Shown here: positions 35,893-44,749 of the stretch, piece after piece | Layout of the letters: each line of letters starts with the position of its first letter | How positions within the stretch are numbered: the stretch's first letter is position 1 | Assembly: GCF_027359355.1 (NCBI RefSeq) | Contig: NZ_CP114777.1 | Location: 1,488,001-1,552,000, forward strand | Reading direction: 5' to 3' | Source: Prochlorococcus marinus str. MIT 1214 | GTDB lineage: Bacteria; Cyanobacteriota; Cyanobacteriia; PCC-6307; Cyanobiaceae | DNA: 64,000 nucleotides | Position numbers and translations under genes: made by a program | Notes under the pieces: model-generated | What the model was told of the DNA's origin: nothing | Databases searched by the model: none | The model's input: only the letters and a program-made list of their open reading frames with translations

Positions 35893-36819
35893 TTATCTCA
35901 GCAAACCCACCTGATTCTTTGAGTCTTTATTATCAATTTTTGATTCAGGTACATTTGCATAAACTTCAGCTGCATTATTAGGACTCTCCTGTAGTTTTAT
36001 CTTATATAAATTTGCCCCAATCGCATTAATCGGATTAGTTAATTTATCTGAAATGTGTAATGCAATATTTTCAGCTGTAGGTACACAATTTGCAAAATAA
36101 GGAATATCTTTATTTAAAAAGGTATGATCAAAGGGCTCTACAACTAGATCATTTATTAAACTATTTAATGCAGATAAATCACATATCATTCCAGTTCTAG
36201 GATTAATCTTTCCTTTGACAGTTATATCTACTATGTAATTGTGACCATGTCCATTAGGTCGAGCACATTTTCCGAATATTTTTTCGTTTTCGTTTTGAGG
36301 TAGGTCTTCTCTAGCTAATCGATGAGCAGCTGAAAAGTGTGTTTGAACTGTTAAATAAGCATCCATAGCATTTCCTTGATATTCAGCCCAGAGTTTGGGG
36401 TTTTCGTAAAGACGAAGAGATTTTAGTGGTAAGTGAGATTTAAGGCGCTCCCATATAATACGAACTAAACTTTCAGTTGTGGGAAGGCAACCTTCGGGTT
36501 TAGAGAGGTCAAACTCTGGCCATGTGTCATTTAAAAAACGAAAGTCAAGTTGACTTGTCACTTCATTTTTTATGGCATGTTTTACATCTGAAAGGTTTAA
36601 GACCATGCCATATTTATTAAGATCTCCTTCCATGGTTACGATTAACTCGTAATTATGTCCGTGGCCAGGAGCTATTGAGCATGGGCCAAACAAAGCTGAA
36701 TTATCATCATCTGATAATTCAGGAAGCCTATAAAGGTGGCTTGCGCTAAAGCAGGCTCGCCTTGTGATTACGCAGCTTCTACCCTCTCCATGAGGGTAAT
36801 TAGATGTGATTGCTTCCAT
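35893..36819 (-). CDS. tandem 6-pyruvoyl/6-carboxy-tetrahydropterin synthase domains
   Basis: Two PTPS/QueD-like domains in one 308-residue chain. Domain 2 (about 153-285) has the full set: zinc ligands His166 (HFSAAH), His191 and His193 (NGHGHNY), catalytic Cys185, the Asp231-His232 pair (FDHTFLNK) and Glu278. Domain 1 (about 15-145) keeps His28, His53, His55, Cys47, Asp92 and Glu139, but Phe93 stands where the catalytic His is expected (LDFRFLND). Family members make 6-pyruvoyl-tetrahydropterin or 6-carboxy-tetrahydropterin (queuosine precursor) from dihydroneopterin triphosphate. The next gene, a RibD-like reductase, starts directly at its stop codon. Confidence 0.88.
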   Translation of the reverse strand: MEAITSNYPHGEGRSCVITRRACFSASHLYRLPELSDDDNSALFGPCSIAPGHGHNYELIVTMEGDLNKYGMVLNLSDVKHAIKNEVTSQLDFRFLNDTWPEFDLSKPEGCLPTTESLVRIIWERLKSHLPLKSLRLYENPKLWAEYQGNAMDAYLTVQTHFSAAHRLAREDLPQNENEKIFGKCARPNGHGHNYIVDITVKGKINPRTGMICDLSALNSLINDLVVEPFDHTFLNKDIPYFANCVPTAENIALHISDKLTNPINAIGANLYKIKLQESPNNAAEVYANVPESKIDNKDSKNQVGLLR

Positions 36820-36871
36820 AAATTTTTCACATCAACATACATCTTAATAACTTTCAGTTACTTCTGTCTTT

Positions 36872-37468
36872 ATGGCCGTCCAACCAACCCCTCAAACTCT
36901 TAAAGAAAAGTTAGGTGGTCGAAATATATTTTTGATCGGAATGATGGGTTCTGGCAAAAGTCAAACGGGACCGGTTCTAGCAAAAATGATCAATTATGCT
37001 TTTGTTGATACTGATGATGTTATAGAAAAAGCTTCTAAACAATCTATTACATCTATTTTTGAAAAAGATGGAGAAAAAGTGTTTAGGGATGTTGAAAAAA
37101 AAGTTTTAAAAGAAATTAGTCAACATCATTCTCTTGTAATTGCTACAGGAGGTGGATTAGTGACCTTGCCTGAAAACTGGGGCATTCTTCATCAAGGAAT
37201 AGTTATTTGGTTAGATCTTGATTTAAAACGTTCAATTCAACGATTAGAAAGTGATAAAAAGCAACGCCCTTTACTAATTGGGGATGATTTAGGTGAGACT
37301 TTTAGTCAAATTTATGAAAGTAGAAAACCAATGTATTTAGAGTCAGATTTGAGAATAGAAGTTGAGGATCAATCTCCATATGAAGTTGCAACTATGATTG
37401 CTGAACATTTGCCAAGCATCCTTATTGACCCGGAGACTCAAGCCGAACGGCATACCACTGAATTGTAA
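36872..37468 (+). CDS. aroK: shikimate kinase
   Basis: AroK phosphorylates shikimate on the pathway to aromatic amino acids. The P-loop GMMGSGKS is at 23-30, the shikimate-binding VDTDDVIE at 43-50, and then EKVFRDVE, the ATGGGLV motif and RPLL lid residues. Length 198 is normal for cyanobacteria. The start ATG (MAVQPTPQTLKEKLGGRNIFLIG) gives a short N-terminal extension before the P-loop strand. Its last 47 bases overlap the convergent crr7 gene, an unusually long antisense overlap of two coding regions. Confidence 0.94.
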   Translation: MAVQPTPQTLKEKLGGRNIFLIGMMGSGKSQTGPVLAKMINYAFVDTDDVIEKASKQSITSIFEKDGEKVFRDVEKKVLKEISQHHSLVIATGGGLVTLPENWGILHQGIVIWLDLDLKRSIQRLESDKKQRPLLIGDDLGETFSQIYESRKPMYLESDLRIEVEDQSPYEVATMIAEHLPSILIDPETQAERHTTEL

Positions 37469-37685
37469 AACCTGTTTTGATTTCTAGGTCGCAGGCTGTA
37501 TCAAGCAAATGTTGCGCAGCTTCTGCTATTGAGGACTTACATGCAAGATCTAATGGTAATGAATCGAATTTATTTAACCAAGATTCAAGCCATACAAGAG
37601 TTTGTTCTTTATCCAAGAATTGTTCACTTTCGCCAGGAACCAATACAACATAATTATCCATTTCTCTAATTAGCGGATCAGACAT
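37422..37685 (-). CDS. chlororespiratory reduction protein 7 (Crr7)
   Basis: An 87-residue soluble protein resembling the CRR7 family, which in plants is required for accumulation of the chloroplast NDH complex. Conserved features are the N-terminal DPLIREMDNYVVLVPGESEQFL, the helical middle (TLVWLESWLNKF) and the C-terminal IQWYAVRLE. Its start codon shares a CATG with the divergent lumenal-protein gene, and its 3' end overlaps aroK by 47 bases. ndhO elsewhere in the window fits an NDH-1 theme, but Crr7 function in cyanobacteria is not established. No symbol is given because naming varies. Confidence 0.75.
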   Translation of the reverse strand: MSDPLIREMDNYVVLVPGESEQFLDKEQTLVWLESWLNKFDSLPLDLACKSSIAEAAQHLLDTACDLEIKTGFTIQWYAVRLESPGQ

Positions 37686-38412
37686 GAGACAGAAATTTTT
37701 CTTCTTTTTGATTTCTATTTTAATTATTTTTACTTATACCGGTCCTGTACTTTCTGAGCCTGTTCTTGAAATTAAAAATTTTCAACCCTCTGAGCTTTCT
37801 GAACGCAAATTAATCTGGCCTGATTGGCGCTTACCTTCTTCAATTAAGCGCCCAAGATTGCAAGATGATTTAATTTACCCTGATTGGTTTGAAGGGGTAT
37901 GGGATGTTATTAGTGAGATAGAAGGTGATAAAAATCAAGAACCTATTATTCATTCAGCTAAATTTAATTACAATACCTCTGGTAATTTAATTGCTGATCG
38001 TGAATACAATACTAAGTCTTATGCGTTGAGCACAAGGACTGGTGATTTCTTATCAGTAAAGAATGATCCTAAATCTCCTAATCGACAGTTTGCTAAATTA
38101 ACTAACGATAGGTATTTAGAGACTAAAATTATAGGGAGACTTCAAGAGAAAATAGACAATAATATTTTTATCACTGATGAATTAATTTTACAAATTTTAC
38201 ATACTCCAGAATTTAGCCGTGTTAGCCAGGTCGAAACATTAACTGAGTTTAAAAAATGTAGATCTAATCAAAATAATGAAATAAATCTGAGTGACTTTAA
38301 TATTTGCGGAGAACAGTTTCAAGCAATTTACAATCAACCTGGCCAAAATTTGATTTCCTTGCCGATTAAAACAGAGAAATCTAGATTAATACTTAGAAAG
38401 ACTAATGATTAG
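37684..38412 (+). CDS. secreted/lumenal DUF6816-type protein
   Basis: The 242-residue product has a clear signal peptide (FFFFLISILIIFTYTGPVLS, cleavage probably after about residue 24). A beta-rich domain follows with PDWFEGVWDVISEI, the FNYNTSGNLIADREYNTKSYAL strand pair and RYLETKIIGR. This pattern matches a cyanobacterial/plastid family that I recall as DUF6816. Plant relatives are thought to be thylakoid-lumen proteins, but no function is known. The start codon overlaps the divergent crr7 start by two bases in a CATG. The 3' end overlaps the convergent GST gene by 11 bases. Confidence 0.75.
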   Translation: MRQKFFFFLISILIIFTYTGPVLSEPVLEIKNFQPSELSERKLIWPDWRLPSSIKRPRLQDDLIYPDWFEGVWDVISEIEGDKNQEPIIHSAKFNYNTSGNLIADREYNTKSYALSTRTGDFLSVKNDPKSPNRQFAKLTNDRYLETKIIGRLQEKIDNNIFITDELILQILHTPEFSRVSQVETLTEFKKCRSNQNNEINLSDFNICGEQFQAIYNQPGQNLISLPIKTEKSRLILRKTND

Positions 38413-39133
38413 TTATTTCTAATTGATCTTCAATTAAGTCTCTCCAGTTAAAAATATTTTGAAGACTTGGATCGTTTATGTATAAAGAACAACCTTTGCC
38501 TGTAAGATTTTCTCCAGATGAGTTTGGAAATTTGAGTAGCGATAAGTGTGATGCTACAGCAATATCAGCAATAGAAAGCTTTTCTCCAATAAGAAAGTTT
38601 TCTTGATCAATTAAATTTGATAGATACTCTAGATTTGATTTTAGAGATTCCTTCTCTTTCTGGTTTATTAATCCAGATATCTGACTAGTAATCTTTGTAG
38701 GAAGATTAAAAAGAAGTTTTTTCATAGAATCCGAAATTTCGTTGGCAAATAAAGAGGAAATCAATTTTGGATTCTTCGTCAGTTCTTCTAAAAAGACAAT
38801 TTTTATTGATTTTGCCAAAGTTGTATCTGCCCAATTCTCAAGGATTTGGGCCTGAGAAGCTTCCTTTACATCCTCTGGAATTAATTTTGGTTCTATTTCA
38901 ATTTTCTCTAAGTGTCGTATTATTGAACTTGAGTCATGGATTGTTGTTTCCTTATCAAAAAGCACGGGTAATTTTCTTTGCCCTGTTTTTTGAAAGATAT
39001 CTATTTGCCCTATGGCTGGTGTTATCTCAACGGTTCGATATTCAAGCTTTTTTGCAGCCAAAGCCATTCTTACTTTTAAACAATAAGGTGAGTGCCTAAA
39101 TTGATGAAGCTCCAACATTTTATGTTCTTTCAA
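38402..39133 (-). CDS. glutathione S-transferase family protein
   Basis: A GST-fold protein with the N-terminal thioredoxin-like domain (LHQFRHSPYCLKVRMALAAK, with Cys in the SPYC position, and GQRKLPVLFDKE, then DSSSIIRHLE) and an all-helical C-terminal domain (IENW-type helix, GEKLSIADIAVASHLSLLKF). The Cys rather than Ser/Tyr suggests an omega- or beta-like thiol transferase activity. The listed start is at 39133; an ATG five codons later (39118, MLELHQF) sits right before the first strand and is equally plausible. The length is about 240 residues. Confidence 0.85.
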   Translation of the reverse strand: MKEHKMLELHQFRHSPYCLKVRMALAAKKLEYRTVEITPAIGQIDIFQKTGQRKLPVLFDKETTIHDSSSIIRHLEKIEIEPKLIPEDVKEASQAQILENWADTTLAKSIKIVFLEELTKNPKLISSLFANEISDSMKKLLFNLPTKITSQISGLINQKEKESLKSNLEYLSNLIDQENFLIGEKLSIADIAVASHLSLLKFPNSSGENLTGKGCSLYINDPSLQNIFNWRDLIEDQLEITNH

Positions 39134-39178
39134 ATGGTTAGCAGAGTAGCTATTAATTCAGTCTTTTGGTGGTGAAAA

Positions 39179-39385
39179 ATGGGTGAGTTTTTTTCTAATG
39201 TTTCTAGATATCCCAAATATCTCATCACCATAGTTTTGGGGGTTTTCACTGCTGCACTTTCTCCATTAATTAAAAGAGGTAGTAATCCGATCACAGCGAT
39301 TGCTCTCGTTGGGGCGTTGTTAAGTGGACTTCTGACAATAATTTTCTTATTAAAGGCTATGGCTTTTCCCCTACCAATTACTTAG
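39179..39385 (+). CDS. DUF751 (Ycf33-like) membrane protein
   Basis: A 68-residue protein with two transmembrane helices. It begins with [20 protein letters not shown], the conserved VSRYPxxL pattern of the DUF751/Ycf33 family, and ends in [19 protein letters not shown]. The family occurs in cyanobacteria and some plastids; its role is unknown, although proximity to photosynthesis genes has been noted. rbfA starts 2 bases after its stop, so the two are likely co-transcribed. Confidence 0.85.
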   Translation: MGEFFSNVSRYPKYLITIVLGVFTAALSPLIKRGSNPITAIALVGALLSGLLTIIFLLKAMAFPLPIT

Positions 39386-39387
39386 TT

Positions 39388-39771
39388 ATGGCTAATTCAA
39401 GAAGGGTAGAAAAATTAGCAGCTTTACTAAAAAGAGAAGTTAGTGAACTTTTAGTCAATGGTGTTAGAGATGAAAGAATTCATCAAGCTATGATTACGAT
39501 TACATCTGTTGAAGTCTCAGGTGACTTGCAGCATGCAAAAATTTTTATAAGTCTTTTTGGTGAAGACAAAAAAAAAGCTGAAGTACTATGTGGTTTAGAG
39601 GAAGCGAAGGGATTTGTTCGTGCCGAGCTTGCTCGAAGGCTTCAAATGAGAAGATCTCCTGAGCTTGTTTTTAAGATTGATAAAGGAATGACAAAAGGTC
39701 CAGCAGTTTTAGATCTTCTCAATTCATTGGAGCTTGAACGAAACAGAAAAGACAAAAGTAAAGACTCATAG
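39388..39771 (+). CDS. rbfA: ribosome-binding factor A
   Basis: RbfA assists 16S rRNA processing and 30S maturation and is needed for growth at low temperature in E. coli. The 127-residue sequence has the KH-like fold pattern: [22 protein letters not shown], then [20 protein letters not shown] and [18 protein letters not shown]. It is preceded by the DUF751 gene and followed after 14 bases by the GH3 gene, in one plus-strand run. Confidence 0.95.
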   Translation: MANSRRVEKLAALLKREVSELLVNGVRDERIHQAMITITSVEVSGDLQHAKIFISLFGEDKKKAEVLCGLEEAKGFVRAELARRLQMRRSPELVFKIDKGMTKGPAVLDLLNSLELERNRKDKSKDS

Positions 39772-39785
39772 ATTAATCAAAATTT

Positions 39786-41420
39786 TTGATGAATAGATCT
39801 GATCTTAGAAGGGAAGTTGCTGAATTATTTATAGTTCGAGCAAGTGGATTTAATCTTGATTCACAACGTTTATATCCTAACTTAGAGGAATCTAATACAA
39901 GTCTAAAGAGACTTTTAGAAGAAGGTGTTGGAGGAGTTATTTTTCTAGGAGGAACAGTAAAAGAATTAGAAATTCGTTGCAATATCTTAAAAAAATGGTC
40001 TGGTAAACGCCTTCTCTTGTGTGCTGACATTGAGGAAGGCGTTGGTCAAAGATTTCATGGAGGAACAAAGTTCATTCCTCCAATGGGTATCGCTCAGATT
40101 TATAAAAAAGATCATCATTTAGGAATATCTATTGCTGAGAAAATAGGGTATTTTACAGCTAAAGAAGCAAAAAATATTGGTTTAAATTGGCTATTAGCAC
40201 CAGTCTGTGATATCAATAACAATTCAAATAACCCGGTTATAAATCTAAGAGCTTGGGGAGAAGAGGCTGAAACAGTAAAAAGTTTAACTTGTGCTTTTCA
40301 GCGAGGTGTTTCTAGATCAAAAATACTGACTTGTGCGAAACATTTTCCTGGGCATGGAAATTCCGAAGTTGACTCTCACTTGGATTTGCCAGAAATACAT
40401 AATGACTTATCTGAATTAGAGAAATTTGAATTGATTCCATTTGAATCTTTAATCAACCAAGGAGTCAATAGTGTGATGATTGGGCATTTACTTTTTCCAA
40501 AGATTGATCCTATTTATCCTGCAACACTTTCAAAAAGACTGGTTACTGAATTATTACGTATTAAATTCAATTATGATGGTTTAATCGTCAGCGATGCTTT
40601 AGTTATGAATGCAATATCTAATAAATATAGTAGTGGTAAAGCTGCAGTAATGGCATTCGATGCAGGAATTGATTTGATTATGATGCCAAAAAATATTGAC
40701 GAGGCAATTGATTCTCTTACTGATGCTTTTTATTCAGGAAAAATTTCTTTAGAAAGGTTGCGTATGTCTAGAGAAAGAAGAAAAAAACAACTTGATTTAA
40801 TTAGTAATGAAAATGATTTAGAAGAAAAATTTAGACATGAAGATGTTAAGAATAAATTTTTAGTTGATGCTTATAGATTTAGTAATTCTATAATAAAAAA
40901 TTCAATTTGTGTCAGAGGAGAAATTACTATAAAGGCTAAGGTTAATGATATTAATCTCATACAGATTGATAATTTTGATCAAGTGTCTAATAAATTATTC
41001 CCTGCATTAAATTTACCTGAGGCAGTAGGCTTTAGAAATTTAATTATACATCCACTAGGCATTAGTCCATGGCAAAATAGTAATAAAAGGTTTTTAGAAT
41101 TGGCGCGAATTGGTAATGGTAAAATTCTTGTTCAGCTTTTTGTAAGAGGTAAACCATTTATAGGATCAGAATATCATAATGATCATTGGATAGACGTTAT
41201 AAAAAATTTAGAAATTGAGGAAAGATTATTAGGAATTATAATATATGGATGTCCATATTTATATGATAAAATAAAGAAAACTATTCATGAAGCTATCCCT
41301 TTAGCTTATAGTCCTAGTCAAATAGAGCAAGCACAAACTCAAATTTTAAATCGTATTTTGCCATCAAAAATAGTTCAAAAGAAAGTTGATGAAAAATCAA
41401 GTAAAGAATTTACTGATTGA
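39786..41420 (+). CDS. GH3-family beta-N-acetylhexosaminidase (NagZ-like)
   Basis: A glycoside hydrolase family 3 enzyme. The N-terminal barrel has the family hallmark KHFPGHGNSEVDSHLDLP (His/Asp proton-relay loop of NagZ-type enzymes) and the nucleophile motif LIVSDALVM (Asp). Total length is 544, about 200 residues longer than E. coli NagZ (341). The extension reads as an alpha/beta domain of unknown role. NagZ removes GlcNAc from anhydro-muropeptides; the anmK gene at 15885 is consistent with such recycling. The product has no clear signal peptide, so cytosolic action is likely. Adjacent ATG codons occur at 39786/39789. Confidence 0.88.
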   Translation: MMNRSDLRREVAELFIVRASGFNLDSQRLYPNLEESNTSLKRLLEEGVGGVIFLGGTVKELEIRCNILKKWSGKRLLLCADIEEGVGQRFHGGTKFIPPMGIAQIYKKDHHLGISIAEKIGYFTAKEAKNIGLNWLLAPVCDINNNSNNPVINLRAWGEEAETVKSLTCAFQRGVSRSKILTCAKHFPGHGNSEVDSHLDLPEIHNDLSELEKFELIPFESLINQGVNSVMIGHLLFPKIDPIYPATLSKRLVTELLRIKFNYDGLIVSDALVMNAISNKYSSGKAAVMAFDAGIDLIMMPKNIDEAIDSLTDAFYSGKISLERLRMSRERRKKQLDLISNENDLEEKFRHEDVKNKFLVDAYRFSNSIIKNSICVRGEITIKAKVNDINLIQIDNFDQVSNKLFPALNLPEAVGFRNLIIHPLGISPWQNSNKRFLELARIGNGKILVQLFVRGKPFIGSEYHNDHWIDVIKNLEIEERLLGIIIYGCPYLYDKIKKTIHEAIPLAYSPSQIEQAQTQILNRILPSKIVQKKVDEKSSKEFTD

Positions 41421-41520
41421 AAATTGTTTAATTGAGAATCTAGTACTCAAGAAAAACCTTATCATTGTTTAAATAATTTCATAGTGATTCTTTAGACTTC
41501 CTAGAAAGAAGCATATAGAA

Positions 41521-42306
41521 ATGGCTTTAACCGACAAGAAGATAATTATTACTCGTGCCCAAGAACAGACTTCAGAGGCTCGTAAGATCTTTCGAGAAAA
41601 TGGAGCTGAGGTATTCGATCTTCCTTCATTAGTGATTGGACCTCCAGATGACTGGGCTCCTTTAGATGATGCCTTAAAGGAAATTGCTACCTTTGACTGG
41701 ATCATTTTTTCTAGCGCAAATGGTGTTAGAAATGTTGAAGATAGACTGAAAGAAATAGGATTATCTTTATCGAAAATTTCCAAGACTATTCAAATTGCTG
41801 CTGTCGGTAGAAAAACAGCTTCTTTGTTATCAGATATTGATGCAAAGATTAGTTTTGTTCCTCCTAGTTTTGTTGCAGATAGCTTGGTTGAATATTTCCC
41901 TCAGAATCAAAAAGGTTTAAAACTATTCATTCCGAGAGTACAAACCGGAGGTAGATCAATATTATCTGACTCTTTTAAATTAAAAGGAGCAGAGGTTACT
42001 GAAGTAGCTGCTTATGAATCTTCTTGTCCTAAAGATATGCCTCAAAAGACTGTAGAGGCTTTGAATAGTAGGGAAATAGATATTATTGCTTTTACTAGTG
42101 GTAAAACAGTAAAAAATACTGTCACCTTATTAAAAAAATACTTTGGTGAAAATTGGTTGATATTAATCGAAAGGATTAAACTTGTTTCGATTGGACCCCA
42201 AACAACTATTAGCTGTAAAAACCTTATTAGAAAACCTGATAAAGAGGCTTCACCACATGATCTAGATGGATTATTAAAAGCTTGTTTAGAATTACAATTT
42301 AATTAA
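41521..42306 (+). CDS. hemD: uroporphyrinogen-III synthase
   Basis: HemD closes hydroxymethylbilane to uroporphyrinogen III, the branch point to haem, chlorophyll and cobalamin. The fold is diverse in sequence but the recognisable parts are present: KKIIITRAQEQTSEARKIFRENGAEVFDLPSLVI, DWIIFSSANGVRNV, AAVGRKTASLL, GRSILSDSFKLKGAEVTEVAAYES and IIAFTSGKTVKN. The SIGPQTT motif comes near the end. Length 261 is usual. It is convergent with the SRPBCC gene. Confidence 0.9.
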   Translation: MALTDKKIIITRAQEQTSEARKIFRENGAEVFDLPSLVIGPPDDWAPLDDALKEIATFDWIIFSSANGVRNVEDRLKEIGLSLSKISKTIQIAAVGRKTASLLSDIDAKISFVPPSFVADSLVEYFPQNQKGLKLFIPRVQTGGRSILSDSFKLKGAEVTEVAAYESSCPKDMPQKTVEALNSREIDIIAFTSGKTVKNTVTLLKKYFGENWLILIERIKLVSIGPQTTISCKNLIRKPDKEASPHDLDGLLKACLELQFN

Positions 42307-42308
42307 AT

Positions 42309-42761
42309 TTATGCAGATTTTTCGACAAGATCTTTAAAACCATCAAGATTTTTTTGTAATTCTTTCGTGACCATTCCTCCAAGAATATTTGCTTTCATCA
42401 AATGAGCTAAAACTTGAGGTAATTCATAAGAAATTTTTAATTTAACCACAGTTTTTTCTCTCTCTTCAGTATAAAACCGTACTGAACCCTTAGTAGGTAA
42501 ACCACCAACTGATTTCCATTCCAATTTCTCTGCTTCTACTCTTTCAGTGATTTGAGCTTTCCATTTAAAACGAAAGCCATTAGCTGCAAGTGTCCACTCC
42601 GTTAAATCAGGAAGTGTCGAGGTTTTTTGATCGACTGTTTTAACCGACTCAATCCAAGTCATCCATAAAGGCATCGAATCTAAATCACTCCAAAACTTCC
42701 AGACAAGTTCAACTGGAGCATGAATTTCACTTATCACTGTGTGATTAAGCCACTTTCCCAT
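42309..42761 (-). CDS. SRPBCC-family protein downstream of zds
   Basis: A 150-residue protein with the START/SRPBCC fold: EIHAPVELVWKFWSDLDSMPLWMTWI at the N-terminus, a central strand run (WTLAANGFRFKWKAQITERVEAEKLEWKSVGG) and a long C-terminal helix (LQKNLDGFKDLVEKSA). These proteins bind hydrophobic ligands, and cyclase/dehydrase annotations are often over-stated. It begins 3 bases after zds on the same strand, and this pairing is common in cyanobacteria as I recall, so a role near carotenoids or quinones is plausible but unproven. Confidence 0.85.
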   Translation of the reverse strand: MGKWLNHTVISEIHAPVELVWKFWSDLDSMPLWMTWIESVKTVDQKTSTLPDLTEWTLAANGFRFKWKAQITERVEAEKLEWKSVGGLPTKGSVRFYTEEREKTVVKLKISYELPQVLAHLMKANILGGMVTKELQKNLDGFKDLVEKSA

Positions 42762-42764
42762 TTC

Positions 42765-44225
42765 TTAAGCAACCGAAGAATTTTTTGCTAGTGAAACAGA
42801 CTTTGAGAGCATTGCTGAAGCAGCAAGATGCCCGCTCATTGTTGCCCCTTCCATAGAGTCAATGTAATCCTGCTTTGTGTAACTGCCTGCTAAGAAGAAA
42901 TTACTAAAAGAGGTTTTTTGATCTGGTCTATATGGCTCCATTCCAGGCGCCTCCCTGTAGAGCGAATGAGAAACTTTGACCACATTGCTCCATAAAAGCT
43001 TCAAGCCTTTTGAAGAAGGGAAAAGGGTCCTGACCTGTAGATCAGTATGTTTTACAATTTCATCTGAGGACTTGGTAATCCAAGGATCTCCAGGGGTTAA
43101 CACACATTGAAGTAGTGAACCCTGATCGTCTTTCTTATAGTCTTCTGGGCTTGATAAAGCTAAATCTGCAAAACAACTAAAATCAGCATCGGCTGTGTAT
43201 AACAAATTATCTAAACCAGATGGACTTTTTAGGTTCATTTGAGCTTGTTCATTGTTGATCTCGGTTACCCAGCCATCGTATCTAAGTTGTACTGTCGCTA
43301 CTGGTACAGCATCAAGCTTGAAAAGTGAGTCAAACTCTTTAAAACGTCTCCATGCTCTAGGAATTATTCTTTTAATACCAGATACATCACAAGCAGCTAA
43401 ATATTTGTCTGCTTGAATTTTTTTTTCTCCGTCTGGTGTTTGAAGAGTTAATCCAGTCACAGATGGTTGGTTGGAGTCCTCTGAATGAATTTCTTTAACA
43501 ATATTTTCTAAGTGAAGTCTTCCGCCTCTTTGTTCAATGTAATCGAGTATTGGCTTGGTGAGCCATTTGTGGGGTGAGCCCTTTAATAAGTTGAGCTTGG
43601 AGGCCTCTGTTTTTGAAGCGAACATCATAAAGATGGTAAGCATGCATCTTGCTGAAATGGCTTCACAATCAATGAATCCCAATGCATATGCAATAGGATT
43701 CCACATCCTTTCGATACTATTTAGGCTTCCTCCATGGTTAAGAAACCATTTTTGAAAGCTTATAGAATCTAGTGATCGTATTGTTTTCATCGCACCCTCA
43801 TAGTCAATGAGCCCTCTTACAATTGGACTTGTTCCAAGAGCAAGAGCATTCCTTAGTTTGTCAATCCAATTTAATTGAGGCGTAGTAAAGAAGGCTTTTA
43901 AGCCGTTAAAAGGAGCGCCTGCAAAAAATCGAAAATCAAGTGATTTAATATCACCGCCCTTGTTAACAAAAAGGTGAGTGTGGTCTTTTGGTAAAAGATT
44001 CTCAAAGGCCCCTACTTTTTTCATTAAGGCAAACAGATTTGCATAGTTGAAAAAGAACACATGCAAGCCCATCTCTATGTGATTGCCATCGGAATCTTCC
44101 CAGCTTCCAACTTTGCCTCCCATAAATGGTTTTGCCTCATATAGGTCGACCTCATGTCCTTCATCAACAAGGTCAACTGCGGCAGTCAATCCTGCTAAAC
44201 CTGCACCTATTATTGCGATTTTCAC
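42765..44225 (-). CDS. crtQ: zeta-carotene desaturase
   Basis: The plant-type zeta-carotene desaturase (CrtQ/ZDS) converts zeta-carotene to lycopene on the way to zeaxanthin and alpha/beta-carotene. The N-terminal dinucleotide loop [25 protein letters not shown] (7-31), [36 protein letters not shown] and the C-terminal [23 protein letters not shown] are typical. Length 486 fits. The next gene on the opposite strand encodes an IscA-type protein; the spacer between them is about 105 bases. Confidence 0.95.
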   Translation of the reverse strand: MKIAIIGAGLAGLTAAVDLVDEGHEVDLYEAKPFMGGKVGSWEDSDGNHIEMGLHVFFFNYANLFALMKKVGAFENLLPKDHTHLFVNKGGDIKSLDFRFFAGAPFNGLKAFFTTPQLNWIDKLRNALALGTSPIVRGLIDYEGAMKTIRSLDSISFQKWFLNHGGSLNSIERMWNPIAYALGFIDCEAISARCMLTIFMMFASKTEASKLNLLKGSPHKWLTKPILDYIEQRGGRLHLENIVKEIHSEDSNQPSVTGLTLQTPDGEKKIQADKYLAACDVSGIKRIIPRAWRRFKEFDSLFKLDAVPVATVQLRYDGWVTEINNEQAQMNLKSPSGLDNLLYTADADFSCFADLALSSPEDYKKDDQGSLLQCVLTPGDPWITKSSDEIVKHTDLQVRTLFPSSKGLKLLWSNVVKVSHSLYREAPGMEPYRPDQKTSFSNFFLAGSYTKQDYIDSMEGATMSGHLAASAMLSKSVSLAKNSSVA

Positions 44226-44330
44226 TCGTTTAATTAGATGGATATACTAACTCTATGAATAAAAACTCTTTTTTGGCACTTTTAAAATCGAATATAATTA
44301 ATAGAGTGTTATTAAAGTTTAGAAAAAACA

Positions 44331-44720
44331 ATGAGTGAATCAAACGCACCGCCTAAAACTCATAAAGCTCAAGATGGTAAGGGAGTAATTATTACCACTC
44401 CTGCATTGGATCAGTTATCTAGACTTTGCAAAGAACAAGGCTCAGGGAAATTATTGAGAGTAGGAGTACGTTCGGGAGGATGCAGTGGCATGAGTTACAC
44501 AATGGACTTTGTGTCTGCTGATGAGATTCAAAAAGATGATGAAGTGTATGAATATTCTGTAGGTAGCAGTTCGTTTAAAGTAATTTGTGATCCGAAAAGT
44601 CTTTTATATATATATGGTATGCAGTTAGATTTCAGTACAGATTTAATTGGTGGAGGCTTTAACTTTACTAATCCCAATGCATCACAAACTTGTGGCTGTG
44701 GAAGTTCCTTTGCAGTTTAA
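44331..44720 (+). CDS. A-type Fe-S carrier (HesB/IscA/SufA family)
   Basis: An A-type carrier that hands Fe-S clusters to apoproteins. The three conserved cysteines are in place: Cys51 (RSGGCSGMSY) and the C-terminal CGCG with Cys121 and Cys123. The total of 129 residues includes a 20-residue N-terminal tail. SufA or IscA identity cannot be told from sequence alone, since this cyanobacterial group has one or two members. A TATAAT-like hexamer occurs upstream, about 37 bases before the start. The TPR gene follows downstream after 29 bases. Confidence 0.9.
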   Translation: MSESNAPPKTHKAQDGKGVIITTPALDQLSRLCKEQGSGKLLRVGVRSGGCSGMSYTMDFVSADEIQKDDEVYEYSVGSSSFKVICDPKSLLYIYGMQLDFSTDLIGGGFNFTNPNASQTCGCGSSFAV

Positions 44721-44749
44721 CTTTAACTAAAAGAATTTTAAAATTAACA

